Shown here piece after piece: positions 57,196-64,000 of a stretch of DNA of 64,000 nt; the first letter of the stretch is position 1, and the number at the start of each line of letters is the position of its first letter. The DNA lies in the IMG/VR virus record IMGVR_UViG_3300033388_007730, positions 124,001 through 188,000 of that record. One strand, 5' to 3'. The DNA is from a virus. A program made the translations under genes and the position numbers. A model generated the notes under the pieces. It was not told the origin of the DNA. It worked only from the letters and a program-made list of their open reading frames with translations, and made no database searches.

Positions 57196-59568
57196 ATGGA
57201 AGATATAAATATCAAATCATTATTACAAGGTGGAATTCGTAAAGATCCAGAAGATGATAGAGATTTTATTTTTACAACACCACATATTCCTGATCATACT
57301 GTCTTGGGAAGTGCTGATTCTATTCCATTAAAAATAGATCATTCTAATAAGATGGGTTCGGTTAAGTTTCAAGGTGCGTTAGGATGCCATGATATTAGAA
57401 CAGAAATACTTACAGAAAAAGGTTGGAAACTATTTAAAGATTTGGATAAAGAAGAAAAAGTAGCTACCGTTAATCCTAATACCCATGAAATTGAATATCA
57501 AGAGCCAATTAATTATTTAGAATATGATTATGAAGGAGATATGTATTATTTTCACCATAAAAGTGGATTAGATGCTATGGTTACTCCTAATCATAAGATG
57601 TATGTCAAGAAATGGGATAATAAAAATATGACATTAAAAGAAGAATTTGAATTCATTGAAGCACAAAATATGGGTTGGTATTCTGGATTGTTGACAAAAA
57701 TTGATTGGGATGGGATCTCTCCCAAAACAATGAAAATGCCAGATGTTGAGATAGGACAAAGAAATGGAAGCAAAAAACAATCTATAAGAATAGGTAAAGA
57801 AATTGATACTACTAATTTCATTACATTTTTGGGATTATATTTAGCAGAGGGCTGTTGTTATCGTCCTGAGGGTAGTGGATCTTACAGAATTGAGATCGCC
57901 GCTAGTGACAATAATGATAGGAAAAATGAAGTTATTGAAATTATTGATGATTTGCCGTATAAATATACTATTTATCATGATAGGATAACAATATGGAATA
58001 AATCTTTATATACATTTCTTAAGCCTTTTGGGAATGTTTATACTAAGTCAGTACCAAGATTTGTTATGGATTTGAATAAAAAGGATATCGCTGCATTTAT
58101 GTATGGTTATTATTTAGGAGATGGATCTTTTCATGATAATGGGGCAAGGACAGGGTATTCGGTATCTGAACATTTAATTGATGATCTTCAAGAACTATCT
58201 TTGAAAATAGGGGTATATAGTAGGAAAAAAAGTAGATCACCTAGAATTGCATATATTAAAGGTAGAAAAATTTTTGGTAAAGAAAGTTATGAACTTCATG
58301 AAAGACAAATAGATACGAAGTTGTCGATAGATAGAAATAAATATTCATCCAAAGTTCCATATAATAATAAAGTATATTGTGTAGAAGTCCCTAATCACAT
58401 ACTTATTACTAGAAGGGGTGGTTGTATTCTAATTTCTGGCAATTCGTGCGTAGCGTTTGCAGCTTGTGCTTTAAAAGAGTGGCAAGAAACAATAGAACAT
58501 GAAAAGGAAGTTTTGGCAGGGAAAAAAGATCATAGAGAAGGTAAAGAATATAATTTGTCTGAACAGTGGATTTATTGGAATTGTAAAAAAATAGATCCAT
58601 GGCCTAATTCTGAAGGAACAAATCTGAGATCAGCTATGAGAGTATTAAATAAGATTGGAGTTCCTACCGAACAAGCTTGGGGTTACACTGATGATAAGGT
58701 GAACATTGGTGAACCTGAAAGCTGGGCATATATGATAGCAAGGTGGAATTTAATAGGGTCTTATTGGAGAATATCAGGATTAGATCAAATTAAAAAAGCA
58801 TTGATCGAGAGTCCTATTATTATTGGGATGGCTTGTTTTAGAGAAATGTATGGTAATTTAGAACATGGTTTAATACCTTATCCTGCTAATCCTGGAGAAG
58901 TAATGTCTCATCATGCTGTTTGTGTTGTTGGTTATGATGAAGAGAAAAAACTCTTAAAATTTAAAAATAGTTGGTCTAAGTTCTGGGGAGATGTTGGTTA
59001 TGGATATATACCTTATGATTATGTAAGAGATTTTGTATGGGATGCGTGGATTGCTAGAGATATTAGTGTAACTCATGAAATGCTTGAAGGTACTAGATTA
59101 TTGGTAGGTGCAGATGTACCAACAGTAATAGAGATAGCTGAGACACCACTTATACAAAAAGATACAGAAGAGAATTTTTCTTTTGTAGGATTTAAGTATC
59201 CTTCTCTTTTAGATACTTTTTCTATTATTAAAGATATTTTTGGAGTTCCAGAAATAGAGATATTTAGAGCTTCTAAAAAGGTGGGAGTTAAATTAGAAGA
59301 TTCTTCATCTATTAACTTATTCTGTAAAAAATATTTTGCTGAGTTTAGAAAAGAATCTGTAAAGAAATATGGATTTGAAGTCGATGTTATTAAAGTGGAT
59401 GATGAATATCCAATTATTGGTATTTGTTTGTGTGAAAAAGAAATTAGTGATAAATTTGATGAAAATCAGATAAAGATAGAAGATGTAATGAAAAAAGTGG
59501 TTGGCATGAGAGATATATTGGCTCTTGGCAAAGATATAATAATTTACAATGGTGTGAGAAAATATTAA
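57196..59568 (+). CDS. Papain-like (C1A) cysteine protease with intein at the catalytic site
   Basis: 790 codons; after removal of the 353-residue intein, 437 remain. The mature junction reads QGALG-SCVAFA, where Cys is the catalytic residue. Late in the sequence come SHHAVCVVGYD, with the catalytic His, and KFKNSWSKFWGDVGYGYIPY, with the Asn. These are diagnostic of family C1A. The region before the junction (RKDPEDDRDFIF) resembles the propeptide-like N-terminus of phage and bacterial C1A proteases. The intein separates the first part of the active-site loop from the nucleophile, so the enzyme is active only after splicing. Confidence 0.93.
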   Translation: MEDINIKSLLQGGIRKDPEDDRDFIFTTPHIPDHTVLGSADSIPLKIDHSNKMGSVKFQGALGCHDIRTEILTEKGWKLFKDLDKEEKVATVNPNTHEIEYQEPINYLEYDYEGDMYYFHHKSGLDAMVTPNHKMYVKKWDNKNMTLKEEFEFIEAQNMGWYSGLLTKIDWDGISPKTMKMPDVEIGQRNGSKKQSIRIGKEIDTTNFITFLGLYLAEGCCYRPEGSGSYRIEIAASDNNDRKNEVIEIIDDLPYKYTIYHDRITIWNKSLYTFLKPFGNVYTKSVPRFVMDLNKKDIAAFMYGYYLGDGSFHDNGARTGYSVSEHLIDDLQELSLKIGVYSRKKSRSPRIAYIKGRKIFGKESYELHERQIDTKLSIDRNKYSSKVPYNNKVYCVEVPNHILITRRGGCILISGNSCVAFAACALKEWQETIEHEKEVLAGKKDHREGKEYNLSEQWIYWNCKKIDPWPNSEGTNLRSAMRVLNKIGVPTEQAWGYTDDKVNIGEPESWAYMIARWNLIGSYWRISGLDQIKKALIESPIIIGMACFREMYGNLEHGLIPYPANPGEVMSHHAVCVVGYDEEKKLLKFKNSWSKFWGDVGYGYIPYDYVRDFVWDAWIARDISVTHEMLEGTRLLVGADVPTVIEIAETPLIQKDTEENFSFVGFKYPSLLDTFSIIKDIFGVPEIEIFRASKKVGVKLEDSSSINLFCKKYFAEFRKESVKKYGFEVDVIKVDDEYPIIGICLCEKEISDKFDENQIKIEDVMKKVVGMRDILALGKDIIIYNGVRKY
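57385..58443 (+). mobile_element. Intein with LAGLIDADG endonuclease (in cysteine protease)
   Basis: 353 residues from Cys (CHDIRTEILT) to GN (CILISGN), with Ser at +1. The penultimate residue is Gly instead of His. Block B is VTPNH, LAGLIDADG motifs are FLGLYLAEG and FMYGYYLGDG. The intein ends one residue before the catalytic Cys of the protease. Inserted at the start of the most conserved loop of the family. Confidence 0.92.
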
Positions 59569-59576
59569 AAAAAGTG

Positions 59577-59604
59577 TTGATATTTGTATTTTTTCTGCTA
59601 TAAT
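59577..59604 (+). promoter_or_regulatory. Sigma-70 promoter of the tmRNA gene
   Basis: TTGATA at 59577-59582, 16-base spacer, TGCTATAAT with TATAAT at 59599-59604. Transcription would start near 59611, about 20 bases before the mature tmRNA, in line with a 5' leader trimmed by RNase P. Confidence 0.82.
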
Positions 59605-59629
59605 ACGATAGTTCTTATAAAATTAAATA

Positions 59630-60011
59630 GGGGACGACAGGATTGACTGGATAGGTAGAAAATTGAATTGCATGTCAGAGATGGTAGTTGGCTCTGTAAA
59701 AAATCTACTAAAAAGTTTAATTGCAAACAGTTACGCAATGGCTGCTTAAGCAGCAGGAGGGTGGCATAGCCTACCTTCCACCGATGTCTGTAAGGGAGTT
59801 TCCTGCTGGAACTTACAGGCTAATTTAGGCAGGATAGCCGAGAAACATTTTCTCATGGTGTGATTGGCGACAAGTCCCGATAAGGGGATGAGATAGCGAA
59901 AGTTAGGGTTAGTCCGTTGTTCCTAACATAGTGAAAAAAAAACAACGGACTATACATGTAGATGTTTGATTTGAAATATCACAGGACGAGGCTTCAATGC
60001 CTCCGTCTCCA
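59630..60011 (+). ncRNA. ssrA: tmRNA (transfer-messenger RNA)
   Basis: 382 bases. The 5' end GGGGACG pairs with CGTCTCC at 60004-60010 to form a 7-bp acceptor stem with G3-U70, the alanine identity signal, and discriminator A. A T-arm-like hairpin (GAGGC/GCCTC, TTCAAT loop of six) precedes it. The tag frame starts at 59723: GCA AAC AGT TAC GCA ATG GCT GCT TAA, giving ANSYAMAA. The stop lies in a GCTGCTTAAGCAGC hairpin, as in bacterial tmRNAs. The 3' end is not CCA (ATTA follows). It rescues stalled ribosomes and tags nascent proteins for proteolysis. Confidence 0.95.
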
Positions 60012-60041
60012 TTATGATGAAGTTTTTTTAAGGATGTAATA

Positions 60042-60254
60042 ATGAGTAGAGTAGGATTATTAGTAATATTGTTTTTGACTTCTTTTCTCTTTTGTGGTTG
60101 TGATAAACCAGAACCAAGACCAAGACCGAAATTCGGTAAAGGTCAAAAAGTTATTCATAGAGCTACAAGTAAAGAGTGTTATGTAATTAACTCTACTTAT
60201 GATTATACCGAATCAGTTGGATGGACTTGTGCTGTATATTCTTATATGACATAA
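60042..60254 (+). CDS. Small lipoprotein-like protein with an in-frame stop before an extension
   Basis: 70 residues. A hydrophobic N-terminus LVILFLTSFLFCGC followed by a Pro-rich stretch (PEPRPRPKFGKG) looks like a signal peptide with a lipobox-like Cys (about 20). The TAA at 60252 is followed in frame by EEIETLEKSVTGITKKC for 45 more codons to 60392. The context (ACA TAA GAA GAG) suggests TAA was once a GAA codon. Either a truncated gene or a readthrough product. Confidence 0.6.
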   Translation: MSRVGLLVILFLTSFLFCGCDKPEPRPRPKFGKGQKVIHRATSKECYVINSTYDYTESVGWTCAVYSYMT

Positions 60255-60394
60255 GAAGAGATTGAGACATTGGAAAAGTCTGTTACTGGTATTACTAAAA
60301 AATGTAATGTTGAAGCTGGACAAATACAATTGTGTGAACATGTTTATAAAAGTATGTTAGAACCTACAGAAGATGATTATAGAAAGGATTAAAA

Positions 60395-60565
60395 ATGAAA
60401 GCATATGGACGTAAAAATCCTATAAGGGATGGAGCAAGGAAGAATAGAAAACATTCTCGTAGAGGGAATGTTTGTTCTGTATGTAATAACACTAAAATTA
60501 GTAAAGGAAGTGCTAGGCAGAAAATGAAAAATATATTAGCAAATGGAGATATCGATTTCCTGTGA
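60395..60565 (+). CDS. Small basic zinc-knuckle protein (56 aa)
   Basis: ATG at 60395 just after the extended frame of the lipoprotein gene. VCSVCNNTKISKG has two cysteines that could bind zinc in a dimer, with Arg-rich flanks (GARKNRKHSRRGN). Likely nucleic-acid binding. No family recognised. Confidence 0.6.
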   Translation: MKAYGRKNPIRDGARKNRKHSRRGNVCSVCNNTKISKGSARQKMKNILANGDIDFL

Positions 60566-60594
60566 TTTACTAACTAATTTATAGGAGACTGATA

Positions 60595-60966
60595 ATGAGT
60601 AGAACGTATCGAAGAGATGCAGTTGTATTAGACTGTAATTGTGGCGCACCTGTAGGATCTCATTGGAGATTTTTTTGGAGACCAGGATCTATTACTCCTA
60701 ATAGGGAAATAGATATAGAACTTAGAAGATCTCGTAGTAGAGGATTACCACCAGATAGAATGTGTCATTGTTGGACTAATAAACAATATGATTTTTATTC
60801 TAAAAGAAATTACAAGAGAGATCATAAATCTTGGCGTAAATGTAACAGAACTTGGAAAAAGATTTATCAAAAGAAACGTAGAGCCAGGATTAGAGCAGCA
60901 ATGAGTCATAAGGATTATGAGAATATTCCTAAATTCAGAAAGGAAAATGACTGGAATTGGATTTAA
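60595..60966 (+). CDS. Basic Cys/Trp-rich protein of unknown function
   Basis: 123 residues with CNCGAPVGSHWRFFWRPG, four cysteines, and an Arg/Lys-rich tail (YQKKRRARIRAAMSH). A zinc-stabilised nucleic-acid-binding protein is plausible. TAGGAG lies upstream. Closed by the terminator at 60989. Confidence 0.6.
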   Translation: MSRTYRRDAVVLDCNCGAPVGSHWRFFWRPGSITPNREIDIELRRSRSRGLPPDRMCHCWTNKQYDFYSKRNYKRDHKSWRKCNRTWKKIYQKKRRARIRAAMSHKDYENIPKFRKENDWNWI

Positions 60967-60988
60967 TTTTCACCCTTCTCTAGTCCCC

Positions 60989-61023
60989 TGCCTCTCATCT
61001 CTTGTAGATGGGAGGCATTTTTT
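60989..61023 (+). terminator. Rho-independent terminator
   Basis: TGCCTCTCATCT (60989-61000) pairs with AGATGGGAGGCA (61006-61017), loop CTTGT, then TTTTTT. It ends the gene string after tmRNA. Confidence 0.92.
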
Positions 61024-61047
61024 ATTTATAAATTTTATGTTTTTTAG

Positions 61048-61076
61048 TTGAAAGTGATTATTTTTTATGGTATAAT
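61048..61076 (+). promoter_or_regulatory. Phage promoter, TTGAAAGTGA class
   Basis: TTGAAA at 61048-61053 then GTGATTA; 17-base spacer; TGGTATAAT with TATAAT at 61071-61076. It is the clearest example of the class. The first gene starts 7 bases after the -10, so its mRNA is nearly leaderless. Confidence 0.85.
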
Positions 61077-61082
61077 ATCGTT

Positions 61083-61700
61083 ATGAAAGATGGAATAAAA
61101 AATGAAGAAGTTCTTTCAGAAGAACAACAAAAACTCATATCTAAAAATATGGGACTTTTAGATGCTTTTTACAAGACTGAGATAGGAAAAGGGTATATCC
61201 CTGATCAAAAAAAAGATGATTTTTTCAGTAATCTTCAACAGAGATTTTGTAATGCTGCTCTTAAATATAATGAAGATGCTGGGTTTAAGTTTAGTACTTT
61301 TGCTTATGGTAGTTTTATTTTTTGTGCAGCAGAAATGAAAAAAAAGCTTTTCAGAGACAGAAAAGTTTTTACTGGTAATGATAAGAAATTTGTTTCATAT
61401 GGAAAAAAATCTGTTTGGAATTCTATAAATGGATGGGATGTTGATTCTGTTATCAATTATGAAAAGGTAGTTAATCTTGTAAATAAAGTTCCTTTATCTG
61501 AAAAAGAAAGAACAGTAATTAATTTTTATTATTTTGAGGGTCTTACTCTTTTAGAAACAGGAAAAAAATTGGGACTCTCCAGACAAAGAATAAAACAAAT
61601 AACATTAGAAGCTATTTATAAAATTAAGAGATTTGCTGATAGAAGAGATTATAGAATAGGAGATTTTGTTAAGTATGGTGAAGGGTTTGTAAATGGCTAG
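61083..61700 (+). CDS. Sigma-70 family RNA polymerase factor
   Basis: 205 residues. Region 2 is seen as FCNAALKYNEDAGFKFSTFAYGSF, and region 4 as LSEKERTVINFYYFEGLTLLETGKKLGLSRQRIKQI. This is a compact two-region factor. It overlaps a second factor by 8 bases. It may recognise the TTGAAAGTGA promoter class in phage infection, including its own. Confidence 0.88.
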   Translation: MKDGIKNEEVLSEEQQKLISKNMGLLDAFYKTEIGKGYIPDQKKDDFFSNLQQRFCNAALKYNEDAGFKFSTFAYGSFIFCAAEMKKKLFRDRKVFTGNDKKFVSYGKKSVWNSINGWDVDSVINYEKVVNLVNKVPLSEKERTVINFYYFEGLTLLETGKKLGLSRQRIKQITLEAIYKIKRFADRRDYRIGDFVKYGEGFVNG

Positions 61701-62298
61701 ACCTTATGGAGGACACTATTTAACAGAAGAGCAGAAGAAATTAGCAGGAGATAATCTCCCTCTTGTCTGGTGGTTCATAAGTAAGTATGCATTGACAAAA
61801 GGAGTTATTCAAGTTCATGAAATAGATGAATGTTCTGGTTATTTGATTTGGCATCTGTGTATGTCTGCTGAAGCTTATGATCCTGATAGAGGCGTTAAAT
61901 TTAGTAGCTATGCTGTGAAAGGAATGTGGAGCGGATTACATATTTATTTAAATCTTAGAAATAAGCGTATTAATAGATTTATATCAACTGACTGGACTAT
62001 GCAGGGCAATGACGGAGCCATGTCTAATGAACCAGAATATAAGTCTAAAGCAGAGAGGACCATTAAGTGGAAAGATATTAAATCTTTATTTGATATCATA
62101 ACCATGAGTCCATTAGAAGAGCAAATTGTTTTCTTCACTTATGAGAAAAAATATTCTGCTAAACGGGTAGGAGACATTGTAGGTTTAACAGGAGAACGTA
62201 TCAGACAGCTTAAAGTAATAATAATTGATAAAATAAAAATTGCTGTTAAGGAAAATAATGTTTCGATAGAAGATTTTATTATGGATGATAAGGAATAG
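61693..62298 (+). CDS. Sigma-70 family factor, divergent
   Basis: 201 residues. Region 2 is VHEIDECSGYLIWHLCMSAEAYDPDRGVKFSSYAVKGMW, region 4 LEEQIVFFTYEKKYSAKRVGDIVGLTGERIRQL. Adjacent sigma genes are rare, so the two may be paralogues that act on different promoters, or one may be an anti-sigma-like partner. It overlaps the XRE-like gene's alternative start. Confidence 0.85.
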   Translation: MARPYGGHYLTEEQKKLAGDNLPLVWWFISKYALTKGVIQVHEIDECSGYLIWHLCMSAEAYDPDRGVKFSSYAVKGMWSGLHIYLNLRNKRINRFISTDWTMQGNDGAMSNEPEYKSKAERTIKWKDIKSLFDIITMSPLEEQIVFFTYEKKYSAKRVGDIVGLTGERIRQLKVIIIDKIKIAVKENNVSIEDFIMDDKE

Positions 62299-62299
62299 T

Positions 62300-63031
62300 A
62301 TGGTTAAAGGAAGTCCATTAATACATAAAGGTGTTAAAACAAAAATTGATACTATAGGAGAATTGATATATTCTTATAGGATAGCAAAGGGATTAACTCA
62401 GGTAGATTTAGGAAAAGCTATAGGAACATATATAAGAGTATATAAATTTGAAGAGTTTAGTCCAATGATACTTAAATATGAAAAAGGGTATGCCTTGCCA
62501 GGTTGTCACAATATTTATATGTTATCAGAAGTTCTTGGCATAGAAAAAGAACCTTTTTTTAATATGGTTCTTAAAGAACATTATAATAGATTTATCGAAA
62601 AACATCATGAGAAATTTTTTCAAGTTATTAGGATGATGGAAAAGGGAAAAGAGCTATCATCTATTGATACACTATGTAGATATGTTTTCTGCCATGAAGG
62701 AAAATTGAAACATAATTTTTCTAAATCTTCTAAGATATTAAAAAATGCTTTTTGGAAAAAAAAGATTACTGATAAGATTACTTATAAGTCAATGGCTATT
62801 GAATTGAATAGTCGTGATGGGACGCGATATTATGATTACCGCGATCTTTGTAATATAATGCATGGCAGAAGATTACTTAGTTTAAGAGTCTTATTTGAAA
62901 TATGCGATTATTTAGAAATAGAATCATTTAAATTACATAAAACAATAGTAGAAGAAAGAGCATTTGCTCATGCGGTAAATATGATGGAACAATGGGAAAT
63001 TTGTAAACAAGAAAGAAAAAATAATGGATAA
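62300..63031 (+). CDS. XRE-type helix-turn-helix regulator-like protein
   Basis: About 243 residues from ATG 62300; a longer start at 62285 is possible but overlaps the sigma gene. LIYSYRIAKGLTQVDLGKAI then MILKYEKGYALPGCHNIYML is the XRE-type HTH with 20-residue insertion. The remaining 150 residues are helical, with a second HTH-like area near 170 (SMAIELNSRDGTRYYDYRDL). It may regulate its operon. Confidence 0.7.
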   Translation: MVKGSPLIHKGVKTKIDTIGELIYSYRIAKGLTQVDLGKAIGTYIRVYKFEEFSPMILKYEKGYALPGCHNIYMLSEVLGIEKEPFFNMVLKEHYNRFIEKHHEKFFQVIRMMEKGKELSSIDTLCRYVFCHEGKLKHNFSKSSKILKNAFWKKKITDKITYKSMAIELNSRDGTRYYDYRDLCNIMHGRRLLSLRVLFEICDYLEIESFKLHKTIVEERAFAHAVNMMEQWEICKQERKNNG

Positions 63032-63602
63032 AAAAATTACAATAATAAAAAAATTAACAGATTTCAAGTGGATTAATTTATTTAATGTGAAGTATACCAA
63101 CGCTAAAGGTAATTTAGTAGATTGGGTCTTTGCTTCTCGAAAAAAAGATCCACTGGATTATGATGGTGTTGATGCTGTAGTTATTGTGCCATTAATAGAT
63201 ACTCCTGAAGGCAGAAAAGTAGTTATTATTAAGGAGTATAGAGTTGCGATAAGTGGTTATGAATATGGGTTTCCAGCAGGATTGGTGGAGGATGGATTCA
63301 GTGTTGAAGAAACAGCAAGAAAAGAGTTGAGAGAGGAAACTGGATTTGTGATAAGAGATCTTATTAGTAGAACTAATAAGATATATACTTCTCCTGGTCT
63401 TAGCGATGAATCTTGTGTTATAGTTTTTGCAGAAGTAGTAGGAAATTTTAGTACAGATTATCAGGAAGCTACTGAAGATATAGAATCTATGTTAATGGGA
63501 GTTGAAGAAGTAAGAGATCTCCTTGATGATCCTGATAAGAAGATAGGATCTAAAGCTTGGGGAGTTCTTTACTATTATTCTCAAATAGGAGAGATTAAAT
63601 AA
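63024..63602 (+). CDS. Nudix hydrolase (ADP-ribose pyrophosphatase-like)
   Basis: 192 residues. The Nudix box is GLVEDGFSVEETARKELREE followed by TGF, matching GX5EX7REUXEEXGU. The domain starts AVVIVPLIDTPEGRKVVIIKEYR, with IKEYR and YTSPGLSDE typical of ADP-ribose pyrophosphatases. In phages such enzymes can act on NAD-derived or RNA 5' end substrates. It overlaps the XRE gene by 8 bases and converges on the partial gene at the right edge. Confidence 0.9.
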   Translation: MDKKITIIKKLTDFKWINLFNVKYTNAKGNLVDWVFASRKKDPLDYDGVDAVVIVPLIDTPEGRKVVIIKEYRVAISGYEYGFPAGLVEDGFSVEETARKELREETGFVIRDLISRTNKIYTSPGLSDESCVIVFAEVVGNFSTDYQEATEDIESMLMGVEEVRDLLDDPDKKIGSKAWGVLYYYSQIGEIK

Positions 63603-63609
63603 TGCCTCA

Positions 63610-64000
63610 TTATAATAAGGTTATATTATATTTTCTATCCAGATGAATTGTGCTATTTTGATAGAGCCAATTCGTGAGTTTGTGGCATTGTTTATTGCCA
63701 CCAATAGTTAATCCTTTAGCTTTGCCTTTATTTTGAAGTTTTTTATATTTTATATTTAGTTCTTTGAAAAATAAATACTGTAGAGAATTAAGAAATTTTT
63801 CTGTTCCGACAATAGTGATTTGAAGGTTTCTGCGATTTCCATTTTTTCGGTAGCATATACAGCCATCTCCATCGATATAACCTCTGATAAAGTGATGTTG
63901 AAGATTATAATCTATATTGGGGAATTTTAGGGTGAGGCTTTTTCTTGGAGTGCAACCTAATTTTATGAGATCGTTGCATAGTTTATTAGAATAATATCTT
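63610..64000 (-). CDS. LAGLIDADG homing endonuclease, N-terminus outside window
   Basis: The minus strand is open from the right edge to a TAA at 63610-63612. HHFIRGYIDGDGCICYRKNG contains the second LAGLIDADG dodecapeptide, followed by LQITIVGTEKFLNSLQYLFF. The first motif must lie beyond base 64000. Its codon use (more CTA, ATC, AAC) differs from the neighbours, consistent with a mobile gene. It could be free-standing or in an intron or intein. Confidence 0.75.
   Translation of the reverse strand, partial: RYYSNKLCNDLIKLGCTPRKSLTLKFPNIDYNLQHHFIRGYIDGDGCICYRKNGNRRNLQITIVGTEKFLNSLQYLFFKELNIKYKKLQNKGKAKGLTIGGNKQCHKLTNWLYQNSTIHLDRKYNITLL

Noticed and set aside
1-64000. Bacterial chromosome origin for the whole window
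   Set aside because: No ribosomal, tRNA or housekeeping operons, almost all genes on one strand, many small overlapping ORFs, and several phage-type genes. It remains possible only for short host-derived genes.
1-64000. tRNA genes
   Set aside because: I looked for cloverleaf patterns in the gaps and found none apart from the tmRNA ends; short gaps make a missed tRNA unlikely but not impossible.

Overview
The window is AT-rich, densely packed and almost entirely transcribed from the plus strand. Genes commonly overlap by 4-14 bases and carry AGGAG-type ribosome binding sites. It encodes a partial DNA polymerase III machinery (an intein-split gamma/tau clamp loader, a beta clamp, a delta subunit and SSB), topoisomerase I, ThyX, a dNMP kinase, dCMP deaminase, a RuvC-like resolvase, three sigma-70 family factors, many homing endonucleases, three inteins, an RNA ligase, a CCA-adding enzyme and a tmRNA. 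There are no ribosomal proteins, no tRNA that I could find, and no central-metabolism operons. I infer a very large (jumbo) tailed bacteriophage. The host is a bacterium with ordinary sigma-70 promoters (TTGACA / TGnTATAAT) and Shine-Dalgarno initiation. I did not recognise a terminase, portal or capsid gene, so the phage assignment is an inference. The host cannot be named from this sequence.

Region 1 (1-13.7 kb) is one long run of nucleotide-sugar and glycan genes with no internal promoter that I can see. It holds a GDP-mannose dehydratase/reductase-like enzyme carrying an intein, a two-subunit thiamine-diphosphate E1 enzyme, three more SDR-family enzymes, a B12-type radical SAM protein, an RmlC-like epimerase, two methyltransferases, a glycosyltransferase, a cytidylyltransferase-APS kinase fusion and a DUF115-like protein. 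It looks like a pathway for an unusual sugar or a methylated/sulfated surface glycan. Region 2 (13.9-22.2 kb) has a lysine-rich protein, nucleotidyltransferases, an OGFr-like protein, a possible structured RNA, an HNH nuclease abutting topoisomerase I, and several small genes. One of these small genes has an in-frame UGA. Region 3 (22.2-32.8 kb) is nucleotide metabolism, replication and transcription: dNMP kinase, DnaX with intein, sigma factor, FabD, DnaN, HolA, and a RuvC-like nuclease.

Region 4 (32.8-41.4 kb) has a very long CCA-adding enzyme, possible virion proteins including a serine-repeat protein, two peptidase-like proteins and two glycosyltransferases. Region 5 (41.4-46.1 kb) has a PAS-PAS histidine kinase, two abundant-looking unknown proteins and two response regulators on the minus strand, so it may be a phage-encoded two-component system. 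Region 6 (46.2-57.1 kb) has ThyX, a family of zinc-ribbon proteins, an HNH-RNA ligase fusion, a HAD nucleotidase, thioredoxin, HNH, SSB, a RecF-like ATPase, a PD-(D/E)xK homing endonuclease, a P-loop ATPase and dCMP deaminase. Region 7 (57.2-64 kb) has a papain-like protease split by an intein beside its catalytic Cys, tmRNA, two sigma factors, an XRE-type regulator, a Nudix hydrolase and a truncated LAGLIDADG endonuclease.

Nine promoters share a TTGAAAGTGA-like -35 block and a TGnTATAAT-like -10, spaced 16-17 bases. They precede genes for the clamp, SSB, ThyX, a sigma factor and others, and look like one regulon. A second class (TTGACA or TTGATA without GTGA) precedes the tmRNA and two small-gene blocks. 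The most notable links are the tmRNA, which lacks an encoded CCA end in a genome that carries its own CCA-adding enzyme, and three inteins placed in catalytically critical sites.
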